A stretch of 64,000 nt of DNA from Pedobacter mendelii (lineage in GTDB: Bacteria > Bacteroidota > Bacteroidia > Sphingobacteriales > Sphingobacteriaceae): the NCBI RefSeq assembly GCF_014635725.1, contig NZ_BMDJ01000010.1, positions 149,675 through 213,674 on the forward strand, in the 5' to 3' direction. This document shows, in pieces, positions 18,720 to 27,628 of the stretch. Below the pieces are notes generated by a model that saw only the letters and a list, made by a program, of their open reading frames with translations, ran no database searches and was not told the DNA's origin. How positions within the stretch are numbered: position 1 is the first letter of the stretch; each line of letters begins with the position of its first letter. The translations under genes and the position numbers were made by a program.

Positions 18720-19781
18720 CTAGGCTTTAGCTTTTTCTTTAACGGCTAATTGTCCACAAGCGGCATCAATATCTTTACCGCGGCTACGGCGAATGTTTGT
18801 GTTTATACCCTGAGATTTAAGATAGTTGGAGAACGCATCGATTTTATCGCCTTCTGCATTGGTAAAATCTGCAAAAGAAATTGGGTTGTATTCAATAAGA
18901 TTAACCTTACAAGGAATGTGTTTGCAGAATTTTGCTAAATCCATTGCATCAGAAATTTCATCATTGAAATGATTGAAAACAATGTATTCGTAAGTAACCG
19001 GGTTTTTGGTTTTGGCAAAATAGTATTTAAGCGCATCAGCCAAAGCTTTTAAAGTATTTGCTTCGTTAATGGGCATAATTTCATTACGCTTTTTATCATC
19101 TGCTGCGTGAAGCGATAGTGCAAGATTGAATTTGGCACCATCATCACCCAATTTTTTAATCATTTTTGCAATACCTGCAGTAGAAACTGTAATTCGTTTA
19201 TAACTCATGTTTAAACCATCTGGAGCAGTGATGCGCTCGATAGATTTCATAACATTTGCATAGTTTAGAAGCGGCTCACCCATGCCCATATACACGATAT
19301 TGGTTAATGGGTTATTATAATTCTGTTTCGCTTGTTTATCAATTAAAACAACCTGATCATAAATTTCATCGGCATTTAAGTTGCGCTTACGATCCATATA
19401 ACCTGTTGCGCAAAATTTGCATGTTAAACTACAGCCAACTTGCGAACTTACGCAGGCCGTCATTCGGTCTTCCAAAGGAATTAAAACACCTTCAACAATA
19501 TTTCCATCTGCAAGGCGGAAAGTGTTTTTAATGGTATGATCGTTACTAAATTGAGAATTATTTACCTGAACAGCATTAATGGCAAAATTTTCATCTAATG
19601 ATTTGCGTAAATCTTTAGAAAGATTGCTCATTTCATCAAAACTGGTTGCCGATTTTTCCCATAACCATTGATAGATTTGCTTGCTTCTGAAAGCAGGTTG
19701 CTTCATTGCAGTCAATTGCTGTTGCAACTGTTGCAAATCTAATGAGCGGATATCGGTTTTTTTTGCTGTTTTCTCTAACAT
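18720..19781 (-). CDS. rlmN: 23S rRNA (adenine2503-C2)/tRNA methyltransferase
   Basis: A 353-residue radical SAM enzyme that methylates C2 of A2503 in 23S rRNA and A37 in some tRNAs. The radical SAM cluster is seen as CSLTCKFCATG (C-x3-C-x2-C). Other family marks are SSQVGCS, NIVYMGMGEPLLNY, TVSTAGI and the C-terminal RRSRGKDIDAACGQL with the methyl-carrier Cys. An upstream start at 19844 would add 21 residues, but that DNA encodes the end of the YoeB-type toxin, so the ATG at 19781, one base after the toxin's ancestral stop, is chosen. Confidence 0.96.
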   Translation of the reverse strand: MLEKTAKKTDIRSLDLQQLQQQLTAMKQPAFRSKQIYQWLWEKSATSFDEMSNLSKDLRKSLDENFAINAVQVNNSQFSNDHTIKNTFRLADGNIVEGVLIPLEDRMTACVSSQVGCSLTCKFCATGYMDRKRNLNADEIYDQVVLIDKQAKQNYNNPLTNIVYMGMGEPLLNYANVMKSIERITAPDGLNMSYKRITVSTAGIAKMIKKLGDDGAKFNLALSLHAADDKKRNEIMPINEANTLKALADALKYYFAKTKNPVTYEYIVFNHFNDEISDAMDLAKFCKHIPCKVNLIEYNPISFADFTNAEGDKIDAFSNYLKSQGINTNIRRSRGKDIDAACGQLAVKEKAKA

Positions 19782-19782
19782 T

Positions 19783-20063
19783 TTATTTATCACTATAATG
19801 ACCCATAGCTGCAATAATGAAAACTGTAACAATGTCTTCATCAACTCTATAAATCAATCTGTCTTTTTGGTTTATTCTTCTAGACCAAAATTCGATAGGC
19901 CATATTTTAAAGTTTCAGGGTTTCCAATTCCAGAATATGGATTTGATTTAAGTTCTTCAAATATTTGATTTATTCTTTTTATAGATGCTTTGTCTCCCGA
20001 TTTGAAATGGAGTTTAATCTGTTTTTCGGCTATTTTTTCTAAAACTATTGAATATTCTCCCAT
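19783..20063 (-). pseudogene. YoeB/Txe-type RNase toxin, broken by a single-base frameshift
   Basis: The intact frame gives 63 residues (start MGEYSIVLEKIAEKQIKLH, including HFKSGDKASIKRINQIF) and stops at 19872 after SNFGLEE. Inserting one base in the run read AATTTTGG on the minus strand restores SNFWSRRINQKDRLIYRV, continuing to IIAAMGHYSDK and a stop at 19783. WSRRI..R.IYRV..GHY is the conserved C-terminal half of YoeB/Txe mRNA interferases and holds the catalytic residues. As read, the toxin lacks these. It overlaps the antitoxin gene by 19 bases. Whether the shift is real or a homopolymer error cannot be told here. Confidence 0.85.
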
Positions 20064-20287
20064 AAGGATTTTGATGGATCCAAAGTTTTAACATTGCCTT
20101 TTTTTATAGATTCTTCGGCTTTTTCAATCATCTCAACCATTTCAATTCCGTAAAGATTGATGGTTTTCTCACGCTCGGTTAATTCAGCTTTAGGTTGTTT
20201 TTTAAAAGCTACCTTCAAAGCTTTAGCAACGGCTTTTAAAGCAGCCATTTGCTCTTTAGTTTCGGGGTATATAATTAATGCTTCCAT
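20045..20287 (-). CDS. DUF2683-like antitoxin of a YoeB-type toxin-antitoxin pair
   Basis: An 80-residue protein beginning MEALIIYPETKEQMAALKAV, with Lys- and Glu-rich amphipathic helices and a C-terminal segment (LDPSKSLWENIQ) of the kind that binds and blocks the toxin. The start pattern is typical of the small Bacteroidota DUF2683 proteins found next to RelE/YoeB toxins. The stop lies inside the toxin start region, the usual TA layout with translational coupling. It is intact although the toxin frame is broken. The antitoxin role is inferred from context and family. Confidence 0.75.
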   Translation of the reverse strand: MEALIIYPETKEQMAALKAVAKALKVAFKKQPKAELTEREKTINLYGIEMVEMIEKAEESIKKGNVKTLDPSKSLWENIQ

Positions 20288-20401
20288 ATTTATCGTTATT
20301 CGCTGCCAAACAATTTATACAAAGGTACTAAAAAGCTTTTAAGCTGAAAGATATTAGCTTAAAGCAACCGATTGAAATTCAGAAATTTACAATTTATTGG
20401 T

Positions 20402-21364
20402 TTATCTTCCTCTTTGCCTGCTACTAGATTTTGCTACTGATTTACCTTTTGGAGGTCGTGTATTTCTACCTGATGAACCACTTTTACTGGCTGGCTTGGT
20501 AGAAGAATGACCAGTCGTTTTTTTTCCTGCTGATTTTTGAGCTGGTTTAAACGGCTTTTTTGGGTGTTCATTCTTTGTTTCCGGAATTTCTTCCCATGAG
20601 TTTGTTTTTTTCTTAGTGTTTTTTGGTTTTGAAGCAGCTTCAGAAGATGATTTTTCGACACTTTTCATAATGCCATTCATTTCTTCTTCTGTAAGTTCCC
20701 TAAATTCTCCAGTCGGGATGCCTTTCAGATTGATATTCATAATCCGGGTACGTTCCAGCTTGGTCACTTCATAGCCAAAATGTTCACACATTCTACGGAT
20801 TTGCCTATTTAAACCTTGAATTAAAATAATATTGAATACAAATGGGCCAATTTGCCGAACCTTACATTTGCGTGTATTTACACCTAAAATGGGTACGCCG
20901 TTACTCATTTCGAAAATAAAATCTTCGGTAATTGGTTTGTTAACGGTAACCAAATATTCTTTTTCGTGTTTGTTACCTGCTCTTAAAATTTTGTTTACAA
21001 TATCGCCATTGTTGGTTAAGAATATCAAGCCAGAAGAATCTTTATCCAAACGCCCGATAGGAAAAATACGTTCGCTATGGTTTACATAATCAACAATGTT
21101 ATCTTTAATATTTGATTCTGTGGTACTGGTTATGCCAACAGGTTTATTAAAAGCCAATAGAATGAAATTCGATTCTTCCTTTGGTTCGATGTTGTGGCCG
21201 TTAACCATCACTTTATCTTTTGGAAAAACCTGATCGCCAATTTTGGCTCGCTTACCGTTTATAAAAACTGTACCTTTCTCGATAAATCTATCTGCCTCGC
21301 GACGGGAGCATAATCCGCTTTCGCTGATAAATTTATTTAAACGAGTTGCAGAGTTATTATTCAT
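20402..21364 (-). CDS. rluF: 23S rRNA pseudouridine synthase (RluF-like) with a long basic tail
   Basis: A 320-residue RsuA/RluB/E/F-family enzyme. Residues 8-60 form an S4 RNA-binding domain (LNKFISESGLCSRREADRFIEKG), and the catalytic Asp lies in FPIGRLDKDSSGLIFLTNNGD near residue 102. GLNRQIRRMCEHFGYEV and LERTRIMNI are family marks, with RluF as best subtype. After about residue 225 comes some 95 residues rich in Ser, Lys, Pro and Arg, low in complexity and probably disordered, which may help bind RNA. It has its own gap on both sides. Confidence 0.85.
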   Translation of the reverse strand: MNNNSATRLNKFISESGLCSRREADRFIEKGTVFINGKRAKIGDQVFPKDKVMVNGHNIEPKEESNFILLAFNKPVGITSTTESNIKDNIVDYVNHSERIFPIGRLDKDSSGLIFLTNNGDIVNKILRAGNKHEKEYLVTVNKPITEDFIFEMSNGVPILGVNTRKCKVRQIGPFVFNIILIQGLNRQIRRMCEHFGYEVTKLERTRIMNINLKGIPTGEFRELTEEEMNGIMKSVEKSSSEAASKPKNTKKKTNSWEEIPETKNEHPKKPFKPAQKSAGKKTTGHSSTKPASKSGSSGRNTRPPKGKSVAKSSSRQRGR

Positions 21365-21430
21365 GCTGCAATTTTACGGAAATAATTGCTTAATTAACCA
21401 AAGACGTGTGGTTAAATGGATTTAAAATAT

Positions 21431-21503
21431 ATTGCCACGGAAGCACAGATGAACACAGAAATTTATTCTTTTTTCTTCTGAAACCTCTGTGTTTCTGTGG
21501 CAA
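21431..21503. repeat. Imperfect inverted repeat of the GCCACAGAAGCACAGA family
   Basis: ATTGCCACGGAAGCACAGA (21431-21449) faces TCTGTGTTTCTGTGGCAA (21486-21503), forming a long imperfect hairpin between two same-strand genes. The same arm sequence recurs near 33942, 34051, 34595, 34648 and 37818, so this is a dispersed element. Confidence 0.7.
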
Positions 21504-21547
21504 ATTTAGAAACCTATATTCTAAGTTTTCTTTGTAGGTAAAAATAA

Positions 21548-22069
21548 TTAAAAACTTTGGTCGTCTGCACTTGGCCCATAGCTGCCTGGAATTGGGATGT
21601 TCAATAGCCTCAAATAAACGCCTAACTGTGCTCTATGGTGAATAGTCTGGCTAAAAGCTATTCGCATCATTTCGTATCGGGTTAAATCACCTAAAATCTG
21701 ATCTCCATTTCTTAAAATCCATTGTTCATCAAAGGTGTTGGGTTGCGCTTTTTCCAGTTCAGCTTTTCCACTTTGATAACTGGTTTCCAGAAGCCTGATT
21801 AAATCATCACTGTTTTCAATGTGTTTCTCTTCATAAGGAGCAGTTGCGAAATCCAAGCCATCGGCTGTGAAAGCCATACTTACCCACTCTGGTAACTCTG
21901 CAATGTGGCTTGCCAATGATTTCATTTTCATGCTTTTTTCATGAGGCGCCCAATCAAACTTATCGGCAGGAACAAGTGCGATAAATTTTTTTGTAGTGTT
22001 AAATTCTGCTTCGAATTCTTTTAATAATGCTTTGATAATGTCCATGTTTTGTTGTTTAGATTTTTCCAT
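21548..22069 (-). CDS. DinB-like damage-inducible protein
   Basis: A 173-residue four-helix-bundle protein of the DinB/YfiT superfamily. The start MEKSKQQNMDIIKALLKEFE, the motif DKFDWAPHEKSMKMKSLASH, and the late histidine motif QTIHHRAQLGVYLRLL give the His triad thought to bind a metal ion. Relatives include metal-dependent thiol transferases, but the exact role is unknown for most. A start at 22153 would add 28 residues of poor quality. It lies downstream of a WYL regulator on the same strand, which may control it. Confidence 0.85.
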   Translation of the reverse strand: MEKSKQQNMDIIKALLKEFEAEFNTTKKFIALVPADKFDWAPHEKSMKMKSLASHIAELPEWVSMAFTADGLDFATAPYEEKHIENSDDLIRLLETSYQSGKAELEKAQPNTFDEQWILRNGDQILGDLTRYEMMRIAFSQTIHHRAQLGVYLRLLNIPIPGSYGPSADDQSF

Positions 22070-22237
22070 TGTATTGATTTCCATTAATAGTAGGTCGGTT
22101 ATAATCATGGTTTTGGATTTTGTTTCAACAAAGAAAATACAGCAGACTGACAACCCTATGGCAGTGTGAAAATAGAAGCAGCAATTATTTAAATTTTGGT
22201 ATCGATATAGAATTTCAACCTTGATTGATACTACAAT

Positions 22238-22927
22238 TTAAAAATTTACGGGTAACATGCTCATGTAATTGCTAAGAGGCATATGTTCGGTTTTTAAAAA
22301 GGGCTTTTGGTGGTTCTTTAGACAAACAATTCTTGTTAAGTTAAAATCGCGGTATTGATTTCGATAATGGCACCAAGCAATCAAATGCCAGCTGAAGGCA
22401 TAGAATATTAATCCAATTGGTTCAACCTCTCTTTTACTGGTTTCCTCCTTGGCATTTTTATATTCCAGTTCTATTATATTCTTCTCTGTTATGGCATTTT
22501 GAATAAGCGAAAGATACTCGTAATTGAATCTTAAGCGTTCAGGAATCTGTAATCTAATGTGCTGGTTCATATTTTCCAGCTTTTCTTTCTGGCTGGTTTT
22601 TAAAACTGCCTTTACTTTTGTAAGGGCAGCAGTGTAATGGGTTCGGATTGAATTATCAGCAAAACCGTTAACCAAACTCTCTACCAAAAGTAATGCATTT
22701 GCTTCATCCATATTAAATGAAATGGGAGGCAAAAAATATCCCTGAACCAGAAAGTAACCTTTTGGTTGATCGAAGCTAACAGGAATTCCTTGTTCTTGCA
22801 AAGCTTTAATATCGCGATAAACCGTACGCACGCTGATGTTAAATCGATCAGAAATTTTATCTGCCGTGATGTATTTTCTTGATTGCAGCAAGGTCAAAAT
22901 CCCGAAAAGGCGATCGATGCGATTCAT
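22238..22927 (-). CDS. HTH-WYL transcriptional regulator (YafY family)
   Basis: A 229-residue regulator. The N-terminus MNRIDRLFGILTLLQSRKYI followed by ADKISDRFNISVRTVYRDIKAL is a winged helix-turn-helix of the HTH_11 type. PISFDQPKGYFL and the C-terminal half from about residue 125 (IIELEYKNAKEETSKREVEPIGLIFYAFSWHLIAW) form the ligand-sensing WYL-type domain. An upstream ATG at 22987 would add 20 residues. Similar proteins often sit beside DinB-like genes in Bacteroidota; local control of that neighbour is inferred, not shown. Confidence 0.88.
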   Translation of the reverse strand: MNRIDRLFGILTLLQSRKYITADKISDRFNISVRTVYRDIKALQEQGIPVSFDQPKGYFLVQGYFLPPISFNMDEANALLLVESLVNGFADNSIRTHYTAALTKVKAVLKTSQKEKLENMNQHIRLQIPERLRFNYEYLSLIQNAITEKNIIELEYKNAKEETSKREVEPIGLIFYAFSWHLIAWCHYRNQYRDFNLTRIVCLKNHQKPFLKTEHMPLSNYMSMLPVNF

Positions 22928-23127
22928 GTTTGTTGGTTTTGTTAAAATTATAGAATTTTCATTGGTTTTCAATTTAGAGTTTTGCACAGTGGGGCATTGG
23001 AATAATAATTGAAAGGGTTTGTGTGGTTATAATTAAATACTATGCTTGGTATGTTATTTGTTCTATTAGCCATATTATGTCTTTTTAGCGAAAAGTTCGT
23101 TAAATAAGCAGACAAAATCTACAATTA

Positions 23128-25593
23128 ATGGCGGCCGTAATTCAGAAACGTTTCTTCAGGGCGATAAAAAGTAAAGTGATAATAGGATTTTTATTTGCCT
23201 GTTTTGCGCTGCTTTTAGCCTGGGGTATAAGTAAGTTTGCCTTTACGCGAATGCTGAATACAGTTGAAGAAATTTCTGCACCAAATGACAGACTTAGAAT
23301 TGTAAATGATTTATCGCACAAAATTGCACGGCTTGATCAGTTGCAGCGAGATGAGGCTTTTAATAAACAAGGGAATTATAGTTTTTTAAAAGAATCTCGA
23401 AAGTTGAGGTTAAGTTTAGATACCCTGCGAAAACTTTATACCGGCGATTCTTTACAGCTTGTCCGGATAAAATCTATTAAAAGTTTGCTTGTAGAAAGAG
23501 ATAAGCAGTTTGTTTCCTATTTGCAGGTCCGAGAAACTTTGGTTAACACAAAGTCTTTTTCTGATGAAGTTAAAAAGTTGAACGAATTGGTAGCTACTCG
23601 TGGCAGAAAAACTGATAGTGCTGTTTTAACTACCGAAACAACTACCTCTACCACAACAGTTGCACCTGAAGAAGACGAAAAATCAAGAGGATTTTTGAGT
23701 AAACTTTTCGGAAAAAAAAAGGCTGATGTTTATAAAATTATTAACGAAGAATTTAAGGTTAAACGTGATACACTGAATGCCAAGGCAGAAGATAGTGTTA
23801 TGAAAAGTATGACTGGCTCTTTGAAGAATATAGAAATAGAACAACGCCAGAAAAGCCAGAAATTTTTAAAACGCGAGGCCGATTTATCCAATGCCAGTAA
23901 TGCTTTAACCAATCAAATGCTGCAAATTTTGAGAGAAGTTGAGGGACAGGCGGTGGCACAGGTTGATTTGAATGGCATTCAGGCTAAAGAAGTTGTAAAT
24001 GATGGTATAACCCAAATTACAGCTATAATTATAACTTTCTTTTTAATAACTGTTATATTACTTTATTTGATTTTGACAGATATTACCAGGAGTAATAAAT
24101 ATCGTAGGCAACTTGAATTGGCAAAAGACGAGGCGGAATATCATGGTAAGGCGAAACAGCGATTTTTATCGAATATGAGCCATGAAATACGAACGCCATT
24201 ACAATCTATTTTAGGCTATGCAGAATTAATTTCGCAGCAAGATAATCCAAAGAAGAAAGATGTTGATGCAATCTATCAATCTTCCATTCACTTGCTTCAA
24301 ATTGTTAATGAGGTGTTGGATTATAACCGAATTATTTCAGGAGAATTCAGTTTTAACAATCAGGTTTTTGATGTAAAGAAAGTGTTGGATGAAGTAATTT
24401 CGGTAATGCGGCCTCTTGCAGAGCAAAAATCGCTTAAATTAATTGTAGATTTAGATTTACCTGGTACTGAATTCATAAAAGGTGATGCTTTCAGATTAAA
24501 ACAAATTTTGTTTAATTTATTGGGAAATGCTGTGAAATTTACTTTAAAGGGCGAAATTTCATTGAAAGTTTCTTGTAAGAAACAAGCAGACAATTTGCAT
24601 TTCAATTTCAAGATAAAAGATACGGGAATTGGTTTCGAAGAAAAAGACGTTTCCAAAATATTCAATGAGTTTGAGCAAATTGAATCTTCAGAAAGATATG
24701 TGCTTAACCAAACCGGAACTGGATTAGGTTTGCCCATTGTTAAATCGCTTATAGAGGGGCAAGGTGGAAGAATTCATGTTAAAAGCAAACCTGGTGTTGG
24801 TACAACATTTAATATTTATTTAACCTATCTAGAAACATCAGAACGTATAAATGATGCTTTGGATTTAGAGCATTATGCAATTATTAATCCGGGTACAGTT
24901 TGGATAATTGATGATGACAAATTAATTCTAAACTTATGTGGTTTGATTTTCGAGAAGAATAAAATTCCATATAAAAGCTTTAGTCAGGTTGCTGATATTT
25001 TGCAAGAAGAAACAACTGCCAACCTTAAATATGTTTTGGTTGATATGCGTTTACCTGAAATGACAGGTTTAGAACTATGCCATATTTTAAAGAAAAAACT
25101 ACCCGAAAATATTAAATTTTATGCCATTACCGCCCAGGTTTTACCAGAGGAACGCGAAATAGTTTTAAGCGAAGGTTTCGACGGACTGATAATGAAGCCT
25201 TTTCGTGCTGAAGATTTACTATCTATTTTCGATAAAACTGAAATCTTAACCGAACAACCTGAATATGATTTTTCTTCTATCGAAAAAATGACTTTTGGCG
25301 ATAAAGAAGTATTGGAAAAAATACTAAATAGGTTTAAACAAGATTGCGTTGACGATGCAAAGGAGTTGAAATTATATCTCGAAGAAAATAATCAGGATAA
25401 ATGCAGATTAATTGTTCATCGCCTTGCGGGCAGAACTGCGCAAATGGGTGCAAAAACTTTGGCTACGGCATTTAGATTATTGGAAATTGAAATTGCCCAA
25501 AAAGGGTTGGATGGAAATGTTGAAACTGAAGTTTTAATGCAGTTAAAAAAATTAGATGCTTTGATATCAGTTATGGAACCTCTCCCTGTATAA
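23128..25593 (+). CDS. Hybrid sensor histidine kinase with receiver and HPt domains
   Basis: An 821-residue membrane sensor. Transmembrane segments lie near residues 18-40 and 293-316, with a periplasmic region of about 250 residues between them that includes a Thr-rich linker. The HisKA domain has SNMSHEIRTPL with the phospho-His at residue 352. The ATPase domain shows GNAVKFT, DTGIGFE and GTGLGLPIVK. A receiver domain starts near residue 588 (VWIIDDDKLIL), with acceptor Asp639 in LVDMRLPEMTG. A C-terminal HPt domain has His764 in VHRLAGRTAQMGA. It can therefore run a full phosphorelay. It converges with the sigma-54 response regulator, its likely partner. Confidence 0.93.
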   Translation: MAAVIQKRFFRAIKSKVIIGFLFACFALLLAWGISKFAFTRMLNTVEEISAPNDRLRIVNDLSHKIARLDQLQRDEAFNKQGNYSFLKESRKLRLSLDTLRKLYTGDSLQLVRIKSIKSLLVERDKQFVSYLQVRETLVNTKSFSDEVKKLNELVATRGRKTDSAVLTTETTTSTTTVAPEEDEKSRGFLSKLFGKKKADVYKIINEEFKVKRDTLNAKAEDSVMKSMTGSLKNIEIEQRQKSQKFLKREADLSNASNALTNQMLQILREVEGQAVAQVDLNGIQAKEVVNDGITQITAIIITFFLITVILLYLILTDITRSNKYRRQLELAKDEAEYHGKAKQRFLSNMSHEIRTPLQSILGYAELISQQDNPKKKDVDAIYQSSIHLLQIVNEVLDYNRIISGEFSFNNQVFDVKKVLDEVISVMRPLAEQKSLKLIVDLDLPGTEFIKGDAFRLKQILFNLLGNAVKFTLKGEISLKVSCKKQADNLHFNFKIKDTGIGFEEKDVSKIFNEFEQIESSERYVLNQTGTGLGLPIVKSLIEGQGGRIHVKSKPGVGTTFNIYLTYLETSERINDALDLEHYAIINPGTVWIIDDDKLILNLCGLIFEKNKIPYKSFSQVADILQEETTANLKYVLVDMRLPEMTGLELCHILKKKLPENIKFYAITAQVLPEEREIVLSEGFDGLIMKPFRAEDLLSIFDKTEILTEQPEYDFSSIEKMTFGDKEVLEKILNRFKQDCVDDAKELKLYLEENNQDKCRLIVHRLAGRTAQMGAKTLATAFRLLEIEIAQKGLDGNVETEVLMQLKKLDALISVMEPLPV

Positions 25594-25810
25594 GCCTAAG
25601 CTAGCTGTTATTTCATCGAAACTCCTCCCCAAGTGGATAAAGAAACAAAAATGACTGCTTTTAACCAACTTGCAAAACCGGTTGGTTAAGAATTATATTT
25701 AAGGTTTTACATTTGAATTCAAACCACAGCCTATAATTTTACTTTTTTTAGGATAGGGCTTAATAACCCGTTACTAATCACTTTCTTTAATAGGGAGAGG
25801 CAGTTACTTT

Positions 25811-27142
25811 TTACTCAATCCCATATCTTTCCATTTTGGCATATAGCGTTTTCCTGTCTATATTTAACATTTTTGCAGCTTTAGATTTGTTGTGCTTCGC
25901 CTTAATTAGCGTTTCTGTGATAATGGCTTTTTCATTTTGCTCATTTACCGCTTTTAAATCTGATGAATTTCCAGGTAGCGTTTGCTGATTTACTGAAATC
26001 ATCATTTCATCGGGTAATGCACTAACCTGAGCAACATCACCTGGTGTTAGCAGAACCATTCTTTTTATCACATTGCTTAACTCACGTAAGTTCCCCGGCC
26101 AGTCGTAATTTAATAAAAGCGATTTTGCTTCAGCAGAAATGCTTTTAACATTTCTGTCTAAATCACGATTTGATAAACCAATAAAATGATTGATAAATAA
26201 TTCTAAATCTCCGCCTCTTTCTCTCAGGGCAGGTAATTGAATTTTGAATTCGTTTAAGCGATGGTATAAATCCTCCCTAAATTCCCCTTCCGCAATACTA
26301 TTTAGCAAGTCATCATTTGTAGCTGTAATAATTCTAACATCTACCGGAATTTGTTTGGTGCTTCCTAAAGGTTGAATAACTCTTTCCTGTAAAGCCCTAA
26401 GTAATTTTATTTGGACTTCATAACTCAGATTCCCAACCTCATCCAGAAATAAAGTTCCACCATCAGCGGCTTCAAACTGACCTTTTTTATCATTTAAAGC
26501 ACCTGTGAAAGCACCTTTAACATGCCCAAATAACTCACTTGCAGCTAAATCTTTAGATAGTGCGCCGCAATCTATTGCAACAAAAGGTTTCAATGCCCGC
26601 TTACTCTGCTGATGCAATGTTCTTGCTGCAAACTCCTTACCTGTTCCGCTTTCGCCTTGGATAATTACCGACATATCCGTTGGTGAAACTAATGCAATAT
26701 GTTCATATAATTTATCAGCCGTAGTACTTTTACCTTTTATAAAATCAGAATCGATAGCTTCAGTTTTAATGTCTTTAGCATCTTTTTTATTAAGCGAATT
26801 CTTAATCACCATTAAAAGTTCATCGGGGTTAACAGGCTTCGTAATGTAATCGAAAGCTCCCATTTGTATCGATTTTACAGCTGTTCTAACGTCGTTAAAG
26901 CTGGTCATGATGATGATTGGCGTAGAAAGACTAAGATTTCGGGAATGCGTAATTATTTCAAAACCTATTCCATCGGGCAGGCGATAATCAATTAAAAGTA
27001 AATCGAATTTTTGATTTTCGATTAATTTAAATGATTGCTTTACATGAGTTACGAGTGTAATCTCATGGCTGTTTTTAGTTAAAAAACCTTCAAGTAACTG
27101 AGCAAATGTTGTATCGTCTTCTAAAATCAGGATTTTTGCCAT
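25811..27142 (-). CDS. Sigma-54-dependent response regulator (NtrC family)
   Basis: A 443-residue regulator with three domains. The receiver (about 1-120) has the acid pair in LEDDTTF, acceptor Asp in LLIDYRLPDG and Lys in TKPVNPDE. The AAA+ domain (about 140-370) has Walker A GESGTGKE, the sigma-54 contact loop GAFTGA, Walker B FLDEVG and the arginine region RDLDRN/LRELSNV. The C-terminal Fis-type HTH has NKSKAAKMLNIDRKTLYAKM. ATG 27142 places MAKILILEDD at the N-terminus. It should activate sigma-54 promoters after phosphorylation, perhaps through the convergent hybrid kinase; this pairing is inferred. Confidence 0.94.
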   Translation of the reverse strand: MAKILILEDDTTFAQLLEGFLTKNSHEITLVTHVKQSFKLIENQKFDLLLIDYRLPDGIGFEIITHSRNLSLSTPIIIMTSFNDVRTAVKSIQMGAFDYITKPVNPDELLMVIKNSLNKKDAKDIKTEAIDSDFIKGKSTTADKLYEHIALVSPTDMSVIIQGESGTGKEFAARTLHQQSKRALKPFVAIDCGALSKDLAASELFGHVKGAFTGALNDKKGQFEAADGGTLFLDEVGNLSYEVQIKLLRALQERVIQPLGSTKQIPVDVRIITATNDDLLNSIAEGEFREDLYHRLNEFKIQLPALRERGGDLELFINHFIGLSNRDLDRNVKSISAEAKSLLLNYDWPGNLRELSNVIKRMVLLTPGDVAQVSALPDEMMISVNQQTLPGNSSDLKAVNEQNEKAIITETLIKAKHNKSKAAKMLNIDRKTLYAKMERYGIE

Positions 27143-27160
27143 ACAACAAAAATAAGAAAA

Positions 27161-27177
27161 GCCAGACAAAGTCTGGC
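27161..27177 (-). terminator. Terminator between the PepSY-like gene and the response regulator
   Basis: GCCAGAC-AAA-GTCTGGC is a perfect 7-bp hairpin. On the minus strand it is followed by a T-rich stretch, and it lies 31 bases after the stop of the gene at 27209. Confidence 0.75.
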
Positions 27178-27208
27178 CATTCTTTTAAGGTAGATGTAAT
27201 ATTGGGAT

Positions 27209-27523
27209 TTATTGAACAGGTTTACCGTCTTTATCAATTTTTACAGAACCAGTTTCTGCTTCTTTTTTAACATTGATTAAGTAATATTCTTTAGCTCCTT
27301 CTTTTACAGACCAAGCTTCTGTAGCTGACCAACCTTTATATGCATCAGATTTTAATGCGGTTGTAACTGGCTCAGGAAGTTCTTCCAATTTTACAGGAGT
27401 TTTTACTGCACTATCTTGAACTGCAACAATTGCAGCATTTTTCATTGGGTTTACTTCACTCGCTTGTACTGCTGAGAATCCTGCAAATGCTAAGAACGCA
27501 GCTGATAAAATTAACTTTTTCAT
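27209..27523 (-). CDS. Secreted PepSY-like protein (copy 2 of a tandem pair)
   Basis: A 104-residue exported protein with signal peptide MKKLILSAAFLAFAGFSAVQA and a mature part holding one PepSY-like unit (LPEPVTTALKSDAYKGWSAT, then EYYLINVKKEAETGSVKIDKDG). Such domains in Bacteroidota periplasmic proteins resemble a protease- or ligand-binding fold, but no function is proven. It is nearly identical to the gene at 27629-27943, with most changes just after the signal peptide (VNPMKN against VKDLKN). A terminator follows it. Recent tandem duplication is the simple explanation. Confidence 0.82.
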   Translation of the reverse strand: MKKLILSAAFLAFAGFSAVQASEVNPMKNAAIVAVQDSAVKTPVKLEELPEPVTTALKSDAYKGWSATEAWSVKEGAKEYYLINVKKEAETGSVKIDKDGKPVQ

Positions 27524-27628
27524 GGTTGTTTTTATTTAATGTTATGAAATTACCAATGGTATTTTCATGGTTCTATTTAATTTATACTGGACTCTAAAGC
27601 CCAGATTATGTCTTATAAAGATTATTAA

